A stretch of DNA of 47,396 nt from Nostoc sp. CHAB 5836 (lineage in GTDB: Bacteria; Cyanobacteriota; Cyanobacteriia; Cyanobacteriales; Nostocaceae). Positions 7,386 through 14,551 of the stretch are shown here, in pieces. Position 1 is the stretch's first letter. Every line of letters begins with the position of its first letter. The stretch spans positions 1 through 47,396 of the forward strand of contig NZ_JAIVFV010000037.1 in assembly GCF_020829445.1 (NCBI RefSeq), in the 5' to 3' direction. The notes under the pieces were generated by a model. That model was not told where the DNA came from. It saw only the letters and a program-made list of their open reading frames with translations, and searched no databases. The translations under genes and the position numbers were made by a program.

Positions 7386-8243
7386 TTAAAAATCTGTAAA
7401 TTGAGTTCCACAGTTACGACACTTGTAGTTTTGTTTTCCTTGAAAGTAGCCATATTTGCTAATTTGATCTGAAGTACATCTAGGGGATTTCATCTTTTTA
7501 ATAACACCACGCTGTTTGACTTCTGCCAAAGTTTTATTAACGGCATACTTCTGATATATGGAGTTGATTAGTTCTGTTTGATTGTGCTTTTTTGCAACGC
7601 CCCACAAGTCAGCAATTAAGTCATAAGAACCATCGGAATTTTGAGAAAAACCTATGTCATATTTGCCTTCAAGAACTGCAACAACGTCACAGCGAACTCT
7701 CTGACCATTAGAACCACGAGCATCAGCGTCTGTTTTCACGGTTATTCCCAAGTCTCGGAGAGCAGCTTTGAGAATTTCCTCATCTTTAATTTTGGTACGC
7801 AACGTAATAAAGTGACCACTCTGTATAATAATATCTTCCCAATCAACATATACAGCCTGACAAATTCTGATAAAATCATCTTCAGGAATTTCTAATTGAT
7901 TCCAAAAGTTTTCTAAATTCTCTACTGAAGTATTAGCAGCTTCAATCCAACGTTTATCTACTTTTTTCCAACGCTTTTTTGTTATGGCTTGTTCAATTCT
8001 TTTTAATCCATTATCAGAGGCTCGAAGATAACGAACTTTATGTTCTTTAGTTTCTAAAATTGCACTGATTATCTTTTCAGGAATAGGCAAACTTACACCA
8101 GCAACCCATAGCTGACTTTCCTCATCCAGAATTTCCTCAAATTGCTCAACCGCATCCTCTAGCTTGCCAAATATAAAACTCTTGGTTGCAGGTGAGTAAA
8201 CCAATAAAGGCTCAAACCCCACTTCTACTATAGGTTCCGCCAA
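7386..8243 (-). CDS. DUF1257 (Ycf35-like) domain with C-terminal zinc ribbon, probably 5'-truncated
   Basis: 285 residues from a TTG at 8243. Residues about 145-250 match the Ycf35/DUF1257 family: GHFITLRTKI, DVVAVLEGKYDIGFS, DLIADLWGVAKKHNQTELIN. A typical Ycf35 is only about this domain. Here about 140 unrecognised residues precede it. The last 35 residues form a Cys4 ribbon (CTSD... CRNCGTQFTDF) like the N-terminal ribbon of IS1-type transposases. The first codon is only three bases from a Tn3-like terminal repeat beginning at 8247, so the natural start has probably been cut off by transposon insertion. A true gene fusion and a hybrid remnant both remain possible. Confidence 0.65.
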   Translation of the reverse strand: MAEPIVEVGFEPLLVYSPATKSFIFGKLEDAVEQFEEILDEESQLWVAGVSLPIPEKIISAILETKEHKVRYLRASDNGLKRIEQAITKKRWKKVDKRWIEAANTSVENLENFWNQLEIPEDDFIRICQAVYVDWEDIIIQSGHFITLRTKIKDEEILKAALRDLGITVKTDADARGSNGQRVRCDVVAVLEGKYDIGFSQNSDGSYDLIADLWGVAKKHNQTELINSIYQKYAVNKTLAEVKQRGVIKKMKSPRCTSDQISKYGYFQGKQNYKCRNCGTQFTDF

Positions 8244-8246
8244 ACT

Positions 8247-8284
8247 GGGGTCATGACGAAATACGTGTAAAATGGGACACGTTG
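8247..8284. repeat. Tn3-type terminal inverted repeat (one end)
   Basis: Begins GGGGTCATGACGAAATACG at 8247. A roughly 38-bp end starting GGGG is the hallmark of Tn3-family transposons, and the Tn3 transposase gene fragment lies 260 bases inward. The matching other end was not found in the window, in line with loss of the 3' half of the element. The 38-bp extent follows the family norm rather than a measured boundary. Confidence 0.55.
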
Positions 8285-8349
8285 TAAAGTTTTGTCAAGA
8301 AATCCGGCTGAAAGCATTGATTTGTAGAAATTTTGAATCAAAACTAGGT

Positions 8350-8532
8350 TCAGTCGAGCCAAAATTTCTGGAAGCGATCGCTCGTTAGTTCTGTGTAGCG
8401 AATAGTGTGTTGAATATTCTTATGTCCCAGATAAGCCATAAATAGTTCTTTTTGGTAATGTTTCCATACATGGGCGAGAGATGAGTGGCTTGTTGGTGAT
8501 ATATATTTTTTGGAGTTAACAATTGCACACAC
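8350..8532 (-). pseudogene. C-terminal fragment of a tyrosine recombinase
   Basis: The last part, MAYLGHKNIQHTIRYTEL followed by RFQKFWLD, matches the C-terminal box of cyanobacterial phage-type integrases, including the LGHxxxxxTxxYT motif with the catalytic Tyr. The upstream catalytic R/K/HxLR boxes are missing and the first 30 residues do not fit the family. It lies between the Tn3-type end and the Tn3 transposase, the place where Tn4430-like elements carry a TnpI recombinase, so it may be a decayed resolvase of this transposon. Confidence 0.6.
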
Positions 8533-8541
8533 TAATTCAGA

Positions 8542-9849
8542 GTGACATCTATAGAACGTACTGCTTACCCCAGGTTGAAGCGCTACTTTACTAGCAAAGA
8601 ACTTACAAAAATTTACACTCCGACAAAATCAGAAATTGCTTTTGCCTATAGCACCAGCAAGGGACAAAGCAATATCTTTAACTTAATAGTGTTATTAAAA
8701 GCATTTCAGCGATTGGGGTATTTTCCCAAACTTTCTGAAATTCCTAACTCAATAATCAATCACATTCGTGGCTGCTTAAAAATGCCAAGTGAGATTGTTT
8801 TGGGTTATGAAAACAACAAAACAATGTATCGGCATCGAGTTGCTATCCGCGAATATCTCAAGGTAAACGCTTTTGATAAAAATGCCAGACACTTGGCGGT
8901 ATTAGCTGTGCATGAATCAGCTAAAGTCATGGATAATCATGCTGATTTAATCAACGTTGCTATTGGGGAATTAATAAAACAACGGTATGAATTACCTGGA
9001 TTTAATACTTTAGATAGATTAGTACGTCGTATACGTCATTTAGTTAATCAAAAAATATTTAATTTTCTTATCAGAGGACTTGAGCAAGAGTATATCGAGT
9101 ATATAAATAGCTTATTAGACAGTTATCCTCCCGAAAAACGCACTCCTTTTAATAATCTCAAGCAACTGCCTAAACGTCCAACTCGCAATCATCTTAATGA
9201 TTTACTGGTTCATCTCACTTGGTTAGAAACCTTAGGGAATATCAAACCATTTTTAGACCAAATTACCGCTACCAAAATACAACATTTTGCTGCTGAGGCT
9301 AAGGTTTTAACTGCTTCTGAGATGAAAGCAATTACGCTTCCCAAACGGATTACCATTTTATTATGCTTAATTTACTCGGCTCAGGTACAAACTAGGGATA
9401 ACTTAATTGAAATGTTCCTCAAAAAAATGCGGAGCATTCATAATAAAGCTAAAGAAGAACTAGAGAAACTTCGACAAAAACAACAATCAACTCTAGAGAA
9501 ATTGCTGGGAGTTTTTACCAATGTTCTGGAAATTTTTGTAGATGAACCAATAAATACAGAAGTTCTGGGTCAGGTGAATCAGGTTTTTGCACCTGCGGGA
9601 GGAGCGCAGCAATTGTTGAATGAATGCGAAGCTGTTAACGCCTATAAGGGGAACAACTATCTTCCGCTAGTATGGAGGTTTTACAAAAGCCACCGCCGCG
9701 TATTTTTTCAGTTACTAAGTGCTTTAAAGTTTTCATCTACTACCAGTGAACAAAGCGTAGTAGACGCATTAAAATTCCTTATTGAAAACTCACACCGACG
9801 TGGCGAATTTATCAAAGATATAGCAGTCGCCATTATGGTTAGGACATAG
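8542..9849 (+). pseudogene. Tn3-family transposase, N-terminal part only
   Basis: A 435-residue frame from GTG 8542, starting with a DUF4158-type N-terminal domain (RTAYPRLKRYFTSKEL; AFQRLGYFPKLSEIP; HRVAIREYL) that is typical of large Tn3-family transposases. Complete proteins are near 1000 residues, so the catalytic DDE half is missing. The frame ends soon after ENSHRRGEFIKD with an unrelated AVAIMVRT, and an IS630-like start codon follows 38 bases on. It is therefore a 3'-truncated remnant and should be inactive. Confidence 0.8.
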
Positions 9850-9887
9850 AATAGAAAAGCTCTTCCACTTTTACTCCGATTGCTGTC

Positions 9888-10379
9888 ATGCCCAAACCCT
9901 ACAGCTACGACCTACGCCAAAAAGTCATCCCGTGGGCAACCGTATTTTGGGTATTTTTTCGACGGCATCTGTTTTGTCCAGATGATGTTTATCTGCTGGC
10001 AGGAGACGAAGTAGTAATCAGTAAATCGGGCAAAGAAACTTATGGATTAGATAAATTCTTCTCTAGCTTATTAAGCAAGCCGATAACAGGGCTATCATTC
10101 TTTACATTATCATTAATAAGTGTGAAACAAAGGCACTCATTTCCGATTCAGATAGAACAGGTAATAAAGAGCGATATAGAAAAAAATAGTGTATCGCCCA
10201 GCCCAGAAATCCAATCTCAACAAAAGCGTGGACGTGGACGACCAAAAGGTAGTAAGAACAAGAATAAAACGGCGGTAAATTTTACATCTGAATTGCTACG
10301 AATACAGAAGATGATCCAGAATCTATTTCAGATCATCTCTGGCTTTATCCCTCTGGCTTACTTAGTAATCGAGATTTAG
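9888..10379 (+). pseudogene. Chimeric remnant: IS630 start joined to IS4-type transposase middle
   Basis: The first 14 residues, MPKPYSYDLRQKVI, are the standard N-terminus of cyanobacterial IS630 transposases. From about residue 26 the sequence switches to a different transposase: DDVYLLAGDEVVISKSGKET, then KPITGLSFFTLSLISVK and KRGRGRPKGSKNKNK, as in the middle of IS4-type DDE transposases. It stops at PLAYLVIEI, where a complete enzyme would continue into its next catalytic region. The open frame of 163 codons is thus a junction of two broken elements. Bases 10380-10513 after it hold nothing I recognise. Confidence 0.7.
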
Positions 10380-10513
10380 GTATTATCAAACAGAAACGAA
10401 AACCAAATGTTAAGTTGATTGTCGCTCCTTTTCCCGATCTTCAACGAGGGTCTGACCAGTTTTTTTTCAACAATTCTCTGAAAGCCTCTTGACAAAAGAC
10501 TTACAGCCTTAAC

Positions 10514-10753
10514 TTGTCACTAATGTTCATGCAGTGGGTGATGGACTTTTGCCGTTGGATTGTGCAAGTGGTTCTGCGACCTGAGCAAACCAAGGGTTTT
10601 GTCTTACTCAAAAAACGTTGGGTGGTGGAGCGCACTTTTGGTTGGCTGATGGGGTGTCGGCGATTGGTCAGAGATTATGAATTATTGCCCGAAACATCAG
10701 AGACCTTTATCTACCTTGCCATGATCCGGATCATGGTGAGGCGATTGGCATAA
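10514..10753 (+). pseudogene. IS5-family transposase, C-terminal fragment
   Basis: The end of an IS5-family DDE transposase: [35 protein letters not shown] and [10 protein letters not shown] (about residues 28-79). The catalytic Glu sits in the [10 protein letters not shown] motif. The two catalytic Asp and all upstream sequence are missing. The recognisable homology begins near 10529, so the apparent start codon is fortuitous. Its right terminal repeat survives 16 bases downstream at 10769. Confidence 0.8.
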
Positions 10754-10768
10754 ATTTGACCACTCAAA

Positions 10769-10785
10769 ACTTTTCAAACACCCTC
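10769..10785 (+). repeat. Right terminal inverted repeat of the IS5 remnant
   Basis: ACTTTTCAAACACCCTC, followed by TAA at 10786-10788. Its reverse complement, GAGGGTGTTTGAAAAGT, is nearly identical to the ends of the two miniature elements at 14321 and 42038. TNA target duplications are known for some IS5 subgroups. Confidence 0.75.
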
Positions 10786-10788
10786 TAA

Positions 10789-11341
10789 AGGTTATGATTA
10801 CCAGTCCCAAAAATGAAGGCTGAAACCCTCCCACAGAGCGTCAACTGACCTCGGTTCATATTCAAGGTGCGGCAAGCCGCACCCAGACCGATTGTGCCAG
10901 TTGCGTAAGTCCAGTAAATATTTAGATAAAGATATTGACTAGAAAACCCAAACACACTATATTTTTTACTAGTGACCATAAATTTAGGATATTTAGTGTA
11001 ATATTTAAAATTTTTAAAGATTGTAATAAATTAGAATTATCAGTCAACTTGAAGTTGATAAAGGTCTAGCAATTTTATTTAATACTTGCCAAGGTTTTAA
11101 TTGAAAAAATCTTAATGGTGAGTGAAAGACGACAACTAACAGTGAGCGCGTTTGCTTGAAAGTTGAGCAGATGTGGCAAAACTGTACCGCAGAACTTTTA
11201 GATAGCTCTTTTGATAGTGAAGTAGCTTGTAGCCACGGATCGAGTTAGGGTTACACTCCATTAATTTAAGCGATCGCCAGAGATTTTAATCGTTGCCAAG
11301 AACTTTCTTCAGTTCTACTCTTATTCGGAGATTAAAATATC
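10789..11341. other. Intergenic stretch without a recognised gene
   Basis: No convincing coding frame. It contains one perfect palindrome, GGTGCGGC-AA-GCCGCACC at 10866-10883 (8-bp stem, 2-base loop), which may be a small dispersed repeat, then AT-rich sequence from about 10970 to 11100. One GCGATCGC octamer occurs near 11270, shortly before the phospholipase gene. The promoter of that gene is presumably here, but I could not identify it. Confidence 0.5.
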
Positions 11342-13477
11342 GTGACAACCCAGGTATACAACCAATCAGTTATAACATTTGATGGTCAAGATGATTACAT
11401 AAATTTTGGCAGGAATGATATTGGTGGTGTTTTTGCCCAGGGAAGTTCAGCCTTTACGGTATCCGGATGGATTAATCCTCAAGAACTAAAAAATCAAGCC
11501 ACTACATACGGAACGCACAACGTTTTTTTTGCCCGTTCCTCAGACCGATATAGTGATAACTTTGAGTTTGGCATCAGTGAATCAGGAAACATAGATTTAT
11601 ACATCGATGAGAAAGTTGAGAAGGTTATCAAAACTTTTGGTAATGGAGAATTAACCGTCGGACAATGGCACTTTTTTGCTATTGTCTTTAATCAAGGTCA
11701 ACTGACTATATATATTGATGAGCATGAGTATTTTGGCTATTTGACAGGTGACTCTTTAAACAAAGCAACTAGTCCTGTGACTCTGGGTGCGACTCTACAC
11801 AACAGCATATATTTCACAGGTCAATTAGCTCACATTAGCGTCTGGAATTACCCCTGTCTCCCAGTGGAAATACAGAGGCATCGTTCTGAGGCTCTAGTCG
11901 GGAATGAACAAGGATTAGTAGCTTATTGGATTTTAAACGAAGGAGAAGGGACAACTGTAAAAGACCAGACTGAAAATACTCATAATGGAACTTTGCATGG
12001 TAATCCTAGTTGGGGTTTAGCACAAATTCCATTTGGAATTACACAACTATCGAACCAGAGCGAGACAACAAGCAATTCCCAAGAGGAGCAGTCAGTTACA
12101 GAGTCCGCCACTGAACTAACTGATGTTGCCGTTGGCGCAGCCTCTCGTAGAGAAGCCGACTTGCGGCAATCAGTTGAGGTTCCCCCAGAGGTAGAAAACG
12201 ACGTTCTCGCAACTCCCACTTCCACAGCCTCAACCACACAACAAAGAAAGGGAAGAAAAGAGACAAAGCGGCAGAGCGAAAATGCCAATATTCAAACTCC
12301 CCAGCCGAAGGAGGAGAAAGCCGAAACAGTCCAAACTACGAAAAGTCAAGTTCAAACCAATATCCAACAACCACAAACATTAACTCAGGAGCGATCGCAA
12401 AAAACTATGATTACTACAGCCAATCCCCGATATAAAATTCTTTCCATTGATGGAGGCGGTATTCGGGGCATTATCCCAGCATTAATATTAGCAGAAATTG
12501 AAAAGCGCACAAAAAAACCGATTTTTAGTTTATTCGATTTAATTACAGGCACTTCAACTGGAGGAATCCTGGCACTAGGATTGACTAAACCCCAATTAAG
12601 TTTAGATCCATCTATACCCCAGAGTGAAGCCCAAGCTCATTACACTGCCGAACAGTTGGTCAAATTATATGTTGAGTATGGGGCTGAGATATTTTACGAG
12701 CCATTTTTTGAACACATGCTTGGCCCTCTTGAAGATATGTTTACTCAGCCTAAATATGCTTCTGACGGCAGAGAAGAAATTATCGACAAATATTTTGGTA
12801 ATGCCCCTCTAGAAAATAATCTTAAAGAAGTTTTCGTGACTAGCTACGATATCGAGCAGCGAATTCCTATATTCTTTACCAACAAAATCGAAAAACAACA
12901 GATAGAATCTAAAAAGTTTCGCAAGGTAAGTGTTGGCTTTACACTCAAAGATGCAGCAATGGCAACTAGTGCAACACCTACTTATTTTCCTCCCTATCGA
13001 GTTGCGACTTCTCATAATCCTAGTGGCTTCTACAATTTAGTAGATGGGGGATTAGTTGCTAATAATCCCGCAAGCTTGGCGATTACAGAAGCAAAAATCA
13101 CTAGACAAACTCAAAAAGCTGTGCTACACACCAACGATATCTTATTAGTTTCCTTGGGTACAGGTTCCCTGACGAGTGTCTACAAGTATAACGATGTTAA
13201 AAATTGGGGACAATTGCAATGGGTAAAACCTCTTTTAAACATTGTTCTGGATGGTGGTAGTGAAGTTGTAGCCGGAGAATTAGAACACTTATTTGAGTCT
13301 ACTGACAAGGAAATCAGAGGCTCTTATTATAGGTTTCAAACATTCCTAACAGGTGACTTGGAAGACATAGATAATGTCAAGTCAGAAAATATTCGTCAGC
13401 TACAAACAATAGCCCATCGACTGATTACAGAAAAAAGTCAACAAATCGATGAGTTATGTAGTATTTTGTCAACCTAA
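11342..13477 (+). CDS. LamG lectin-like domain fused to patatin phospholipase
   Basis: 711 residues from GTG 11342 (GGAG lies upstream). Residues about 8-220 form a LamG/concanavalin-like sandwich: ITFDGQDDYINFGR, FTVSGWINPQ, GQWHFFAIVFNQGQLTIYID, GQLAHISVWNYP. Residues about 230-355 are a low-complexity Thr/Gln/Glu linker. Residues about 365-600 are a patatin domain with oxyanion-hole DGGGIRG (about 370), nucleophile GTSTGG (Ser near 404) and catalytic Asp in VDGGLVANNP (near 569). Patatins hydrolyse membrane lipids. The LamG part could bind glycans or partners. No signal peptide is visible, so it is probably cytosolic. The next gene encodes a small membrane protein; an effector or defence role is possible but only suggested. 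Confidence 0.88.
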   Translation: MTTQVYNQSVITFDGQDDYINFGRNDIGGVFAQGSSAFTVSGWINPQELKNQATTYGTHNVFFARSSDRYSDNFEFGISESGNIDLYIDEKVEKVIKTFGNGELTVGQWHFFAIVFNQGQLTIYIDEHEYFGYLTGDSLNKATSPVTLGATLHNSIYFTGQLAHISVWNYPCLPVEIQRHRSEALVGNEQGLVAYWILNEGEGTTVKDQTENTHNGTLHGNPSWGLAQIPFGITQLSNQSETTSNSQEEQSVTESATELTDVAVGAASRREADLRQSVEVPPEVENDVLATPTSTASTTQQRKGRKETKRQSENANIQTPQPKEEKAETVQTTKSQVQTNIQQPQTLTQERSQKTMITTANPRYKILSIDGGGIRGIIPALILAEIEKRTKKPIFSLFDLITGTSTGGILALGLTKPQLSLDPSIPQSEAQAHYTAEQLVKLYVEYGAEIFYEPFFEHMLGPLEDMFTQPKYASDGREEIIDKYFGNAPLENNLKEVFVTSYDIEQRIPIFFTNKIEKQQIESKKFRKVSVGFTLKDAAMATSATPTYFPPYRVATSHNPSGFYNLVDGGLVANNPASLAITEAKITRQTQKAVLHTNDILLVSLGTGSLTSVYKYNDVKNWGQLQWVKPLLNIVLDGGSEVVAGELEHLFESTDKEIRGSYYRFQTFLTGDLEDIDNVKSENIRQLQTIAHRLITEKSQQIDELCSILST
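12123..12165 (+). repeat. Small dispersed GC-rich repeat in the linker coding sequence
   Basis: GCAGCCTCTCGTAGAGAAGC lies in the linker region and contains the short palindrome CTCTCGTAGAG. It resembles the small mobile repeats (SDR type) known from Nostoc and related genomes. It is read in frame as VGAASRREADL, extending the linker without a stop. Confidence 0.5.
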
Positions 13478-13484
13478 AAAAGAG

Positions 13485-13530
13485 GCAAGGGAGCAGGGAG
13501 TAGGGAGCAGGGGGCAGAGGAAAAGAAAGT
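13485..13530 (+). repeat. Purine-rich dispersed repeat (GGGAGCAGGGAG type)
   Basis: Downstream of the phospholipase stop is an AGGCAAGGGAGCAGGGAGTA string continuing as GGGAGCAGGGGGCAGAGG. The same kind of string occurs in frame inside the synthetase gene at 39622-39780 and 40408-40450. It is a common intergenic repeat in filamentous cyanobacteria. Confidence 0.7.
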
Positions 13531-13673
13531 CGTTTTGATAGGCGTATTTCAGATGGCAAAGGAAAAATTAGTCACCATCTCGATTAAGTACTAAGCTATC
13601 AATTAAGGGTGAATAGATTTTAGTACCCTTAATCAAGATTTAACCAATCATGTAAGGATTTGAGGTAATTCCA

Positions 13674-14069
13674 ATGGATGAAGTCGTTAAAAAAATCGCT
13701 GCTCTGGGTCTTCCTGGTATACTTCTGGTGATTGCAATCTCTGTATCAGGAGTGGCGGGTGGTTATGGCGTTGTAGCTGCCCTGGCGGGCTTGGGAGGCC
13801 CGTTTGGCATCATCGGCGGTCTAGGTGTGCTTGGTTTGACAACGCTTGTAGGAGAAGCTATAGCGGGATTTGGAATTGAAGCAGTTCTCAAGAGCATTTA
13901 TACAGAACGTCGTAAAACCGAATCTGTGAGATATCTACTCAAAGAAATTAAAGATTTACCGATTACAGAGGATCTAAAACTCAAACTGAAAAATGAACTG
14001 AACCCAACAATCACTGATAATTTTGAAGAGATTCAGCCACCAAAGACAATTGAAATTGTCGAGGAATAA
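13674..14069 (+). CDS. Small glycine-rich membrane protein
   Basis: 131 residues. Residues about 10-70 are two hydrophobic segments rich in Gly and Ala (LPGILLVIAISVSGVAGGYG; AALAGLGGPFGIIGGLGVLG), with GxxxG-like spacing that favours helix packing. The C-terminal half is charged and helical (YTERRKTESVRYLLKEI; ITEDLKLKLKNEL). GAGGT lies about nine bases before the ATG. It follows the LamG-patatin gene on the same strand after 196 bases of mostly repeat sequence. I do not know the family; a membrane-inserting partner of the phospholipase is one idea, with no direct evidence. Confidence 0.6.
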   Translation: MDEVVKKIAALGLPGILLVIAISVSGVAGGYGVVAALAGLGGPFGIIGGLGVLGLTTLVGEAIAGFGIEAVLKSIYTERRKTESVRYLLKEIKDLPITEDLKLKLKNELNPTITDNFEEIQPPKTIEIVEE

Positions 14070-14320
14070 TTTTACTGTTGTATTCGTTGAGATTACAGAC
14101 AAAAGGTTACTAAATTAAGCGCGATCGCGTTTAATTGCTGTCAAAAATAAAATGGACTCTGAGTCCGTTTGCATCGGAGTAAACCCTCAAAGGCCATCAC
14201 TCAGAATCATGCAATAGGCTATTTCTGAATTAATGTTAAACCCCAAAACCAAAAATGTTTTGCAATATCAAACCGAGTATTTGTAACAATAGTTTTTCGT
14301 TTTTGTTGATTATACCTTAA

Positions 14321-14483
14321 AAGGATGTTTGAAAAGTCCTCTTGTCGGTAACAAAACGTTTTAGATCCCCCTAAATCCCCCTTAATAAGGGGGACTTTGA
14401 TTCCGGTTTCCCCCTTAATAAGGGGGGTTAGGGGGGATCAACAAGTGCCTAAAATCACAGTCAAATACTTTTCAAACATCCTT
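14321..14483 (+). mobile_element. Miniature inverted-repeat element, copy 1 (163 bp)
   Basis: Ends are AAGGATGTTTGAAAAGT (14321-14337) and its exact complement at 14467-14483, flanked on both sides by TAA (14318-14320 and 14484-14486), consistent with a 3-bp target duplication. The interior has stem-forming CCCCCTTAATAAGGGGG stretches and no coding frame. A second copy of the same length lies at 42038-42200 in the opposite orientation. The ends match the IS5 remnant at 10769, the likely source of transposase. It sits 68 bases upstream of the aerA start, inside what should be the promoter region. The rest of 14070-14551 has one GCGATCGC and a 13-bp palindrome at 14154-14166. Confidence 0.85.
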
Positions 14484-14551
14484 TAATAGTTACAAGTATA
14501 AATTTGTAGCTTTTAACTACCAGTTACTATGTAGTATGGGATAATAATCAA

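Noticed and set aside
10293..10492. A second open frame past the IS4-type fragment
   Set aside because: It overlaps the end of the transposase frame and I could not link it to any family.
10785..10979. A 64-codon minus-strand open frame
   Set aside because: It overlaps the IS5 end and a palindrome, has no ribosome site or recognisable sequence, and begins in AT-rich spacer.
14340..14450. C-rich and G-rich repeats that could suggest a CRISPR array
   Set aside because: There are no regular spacers; the stretches are the stem-forming interior of a miniature element.
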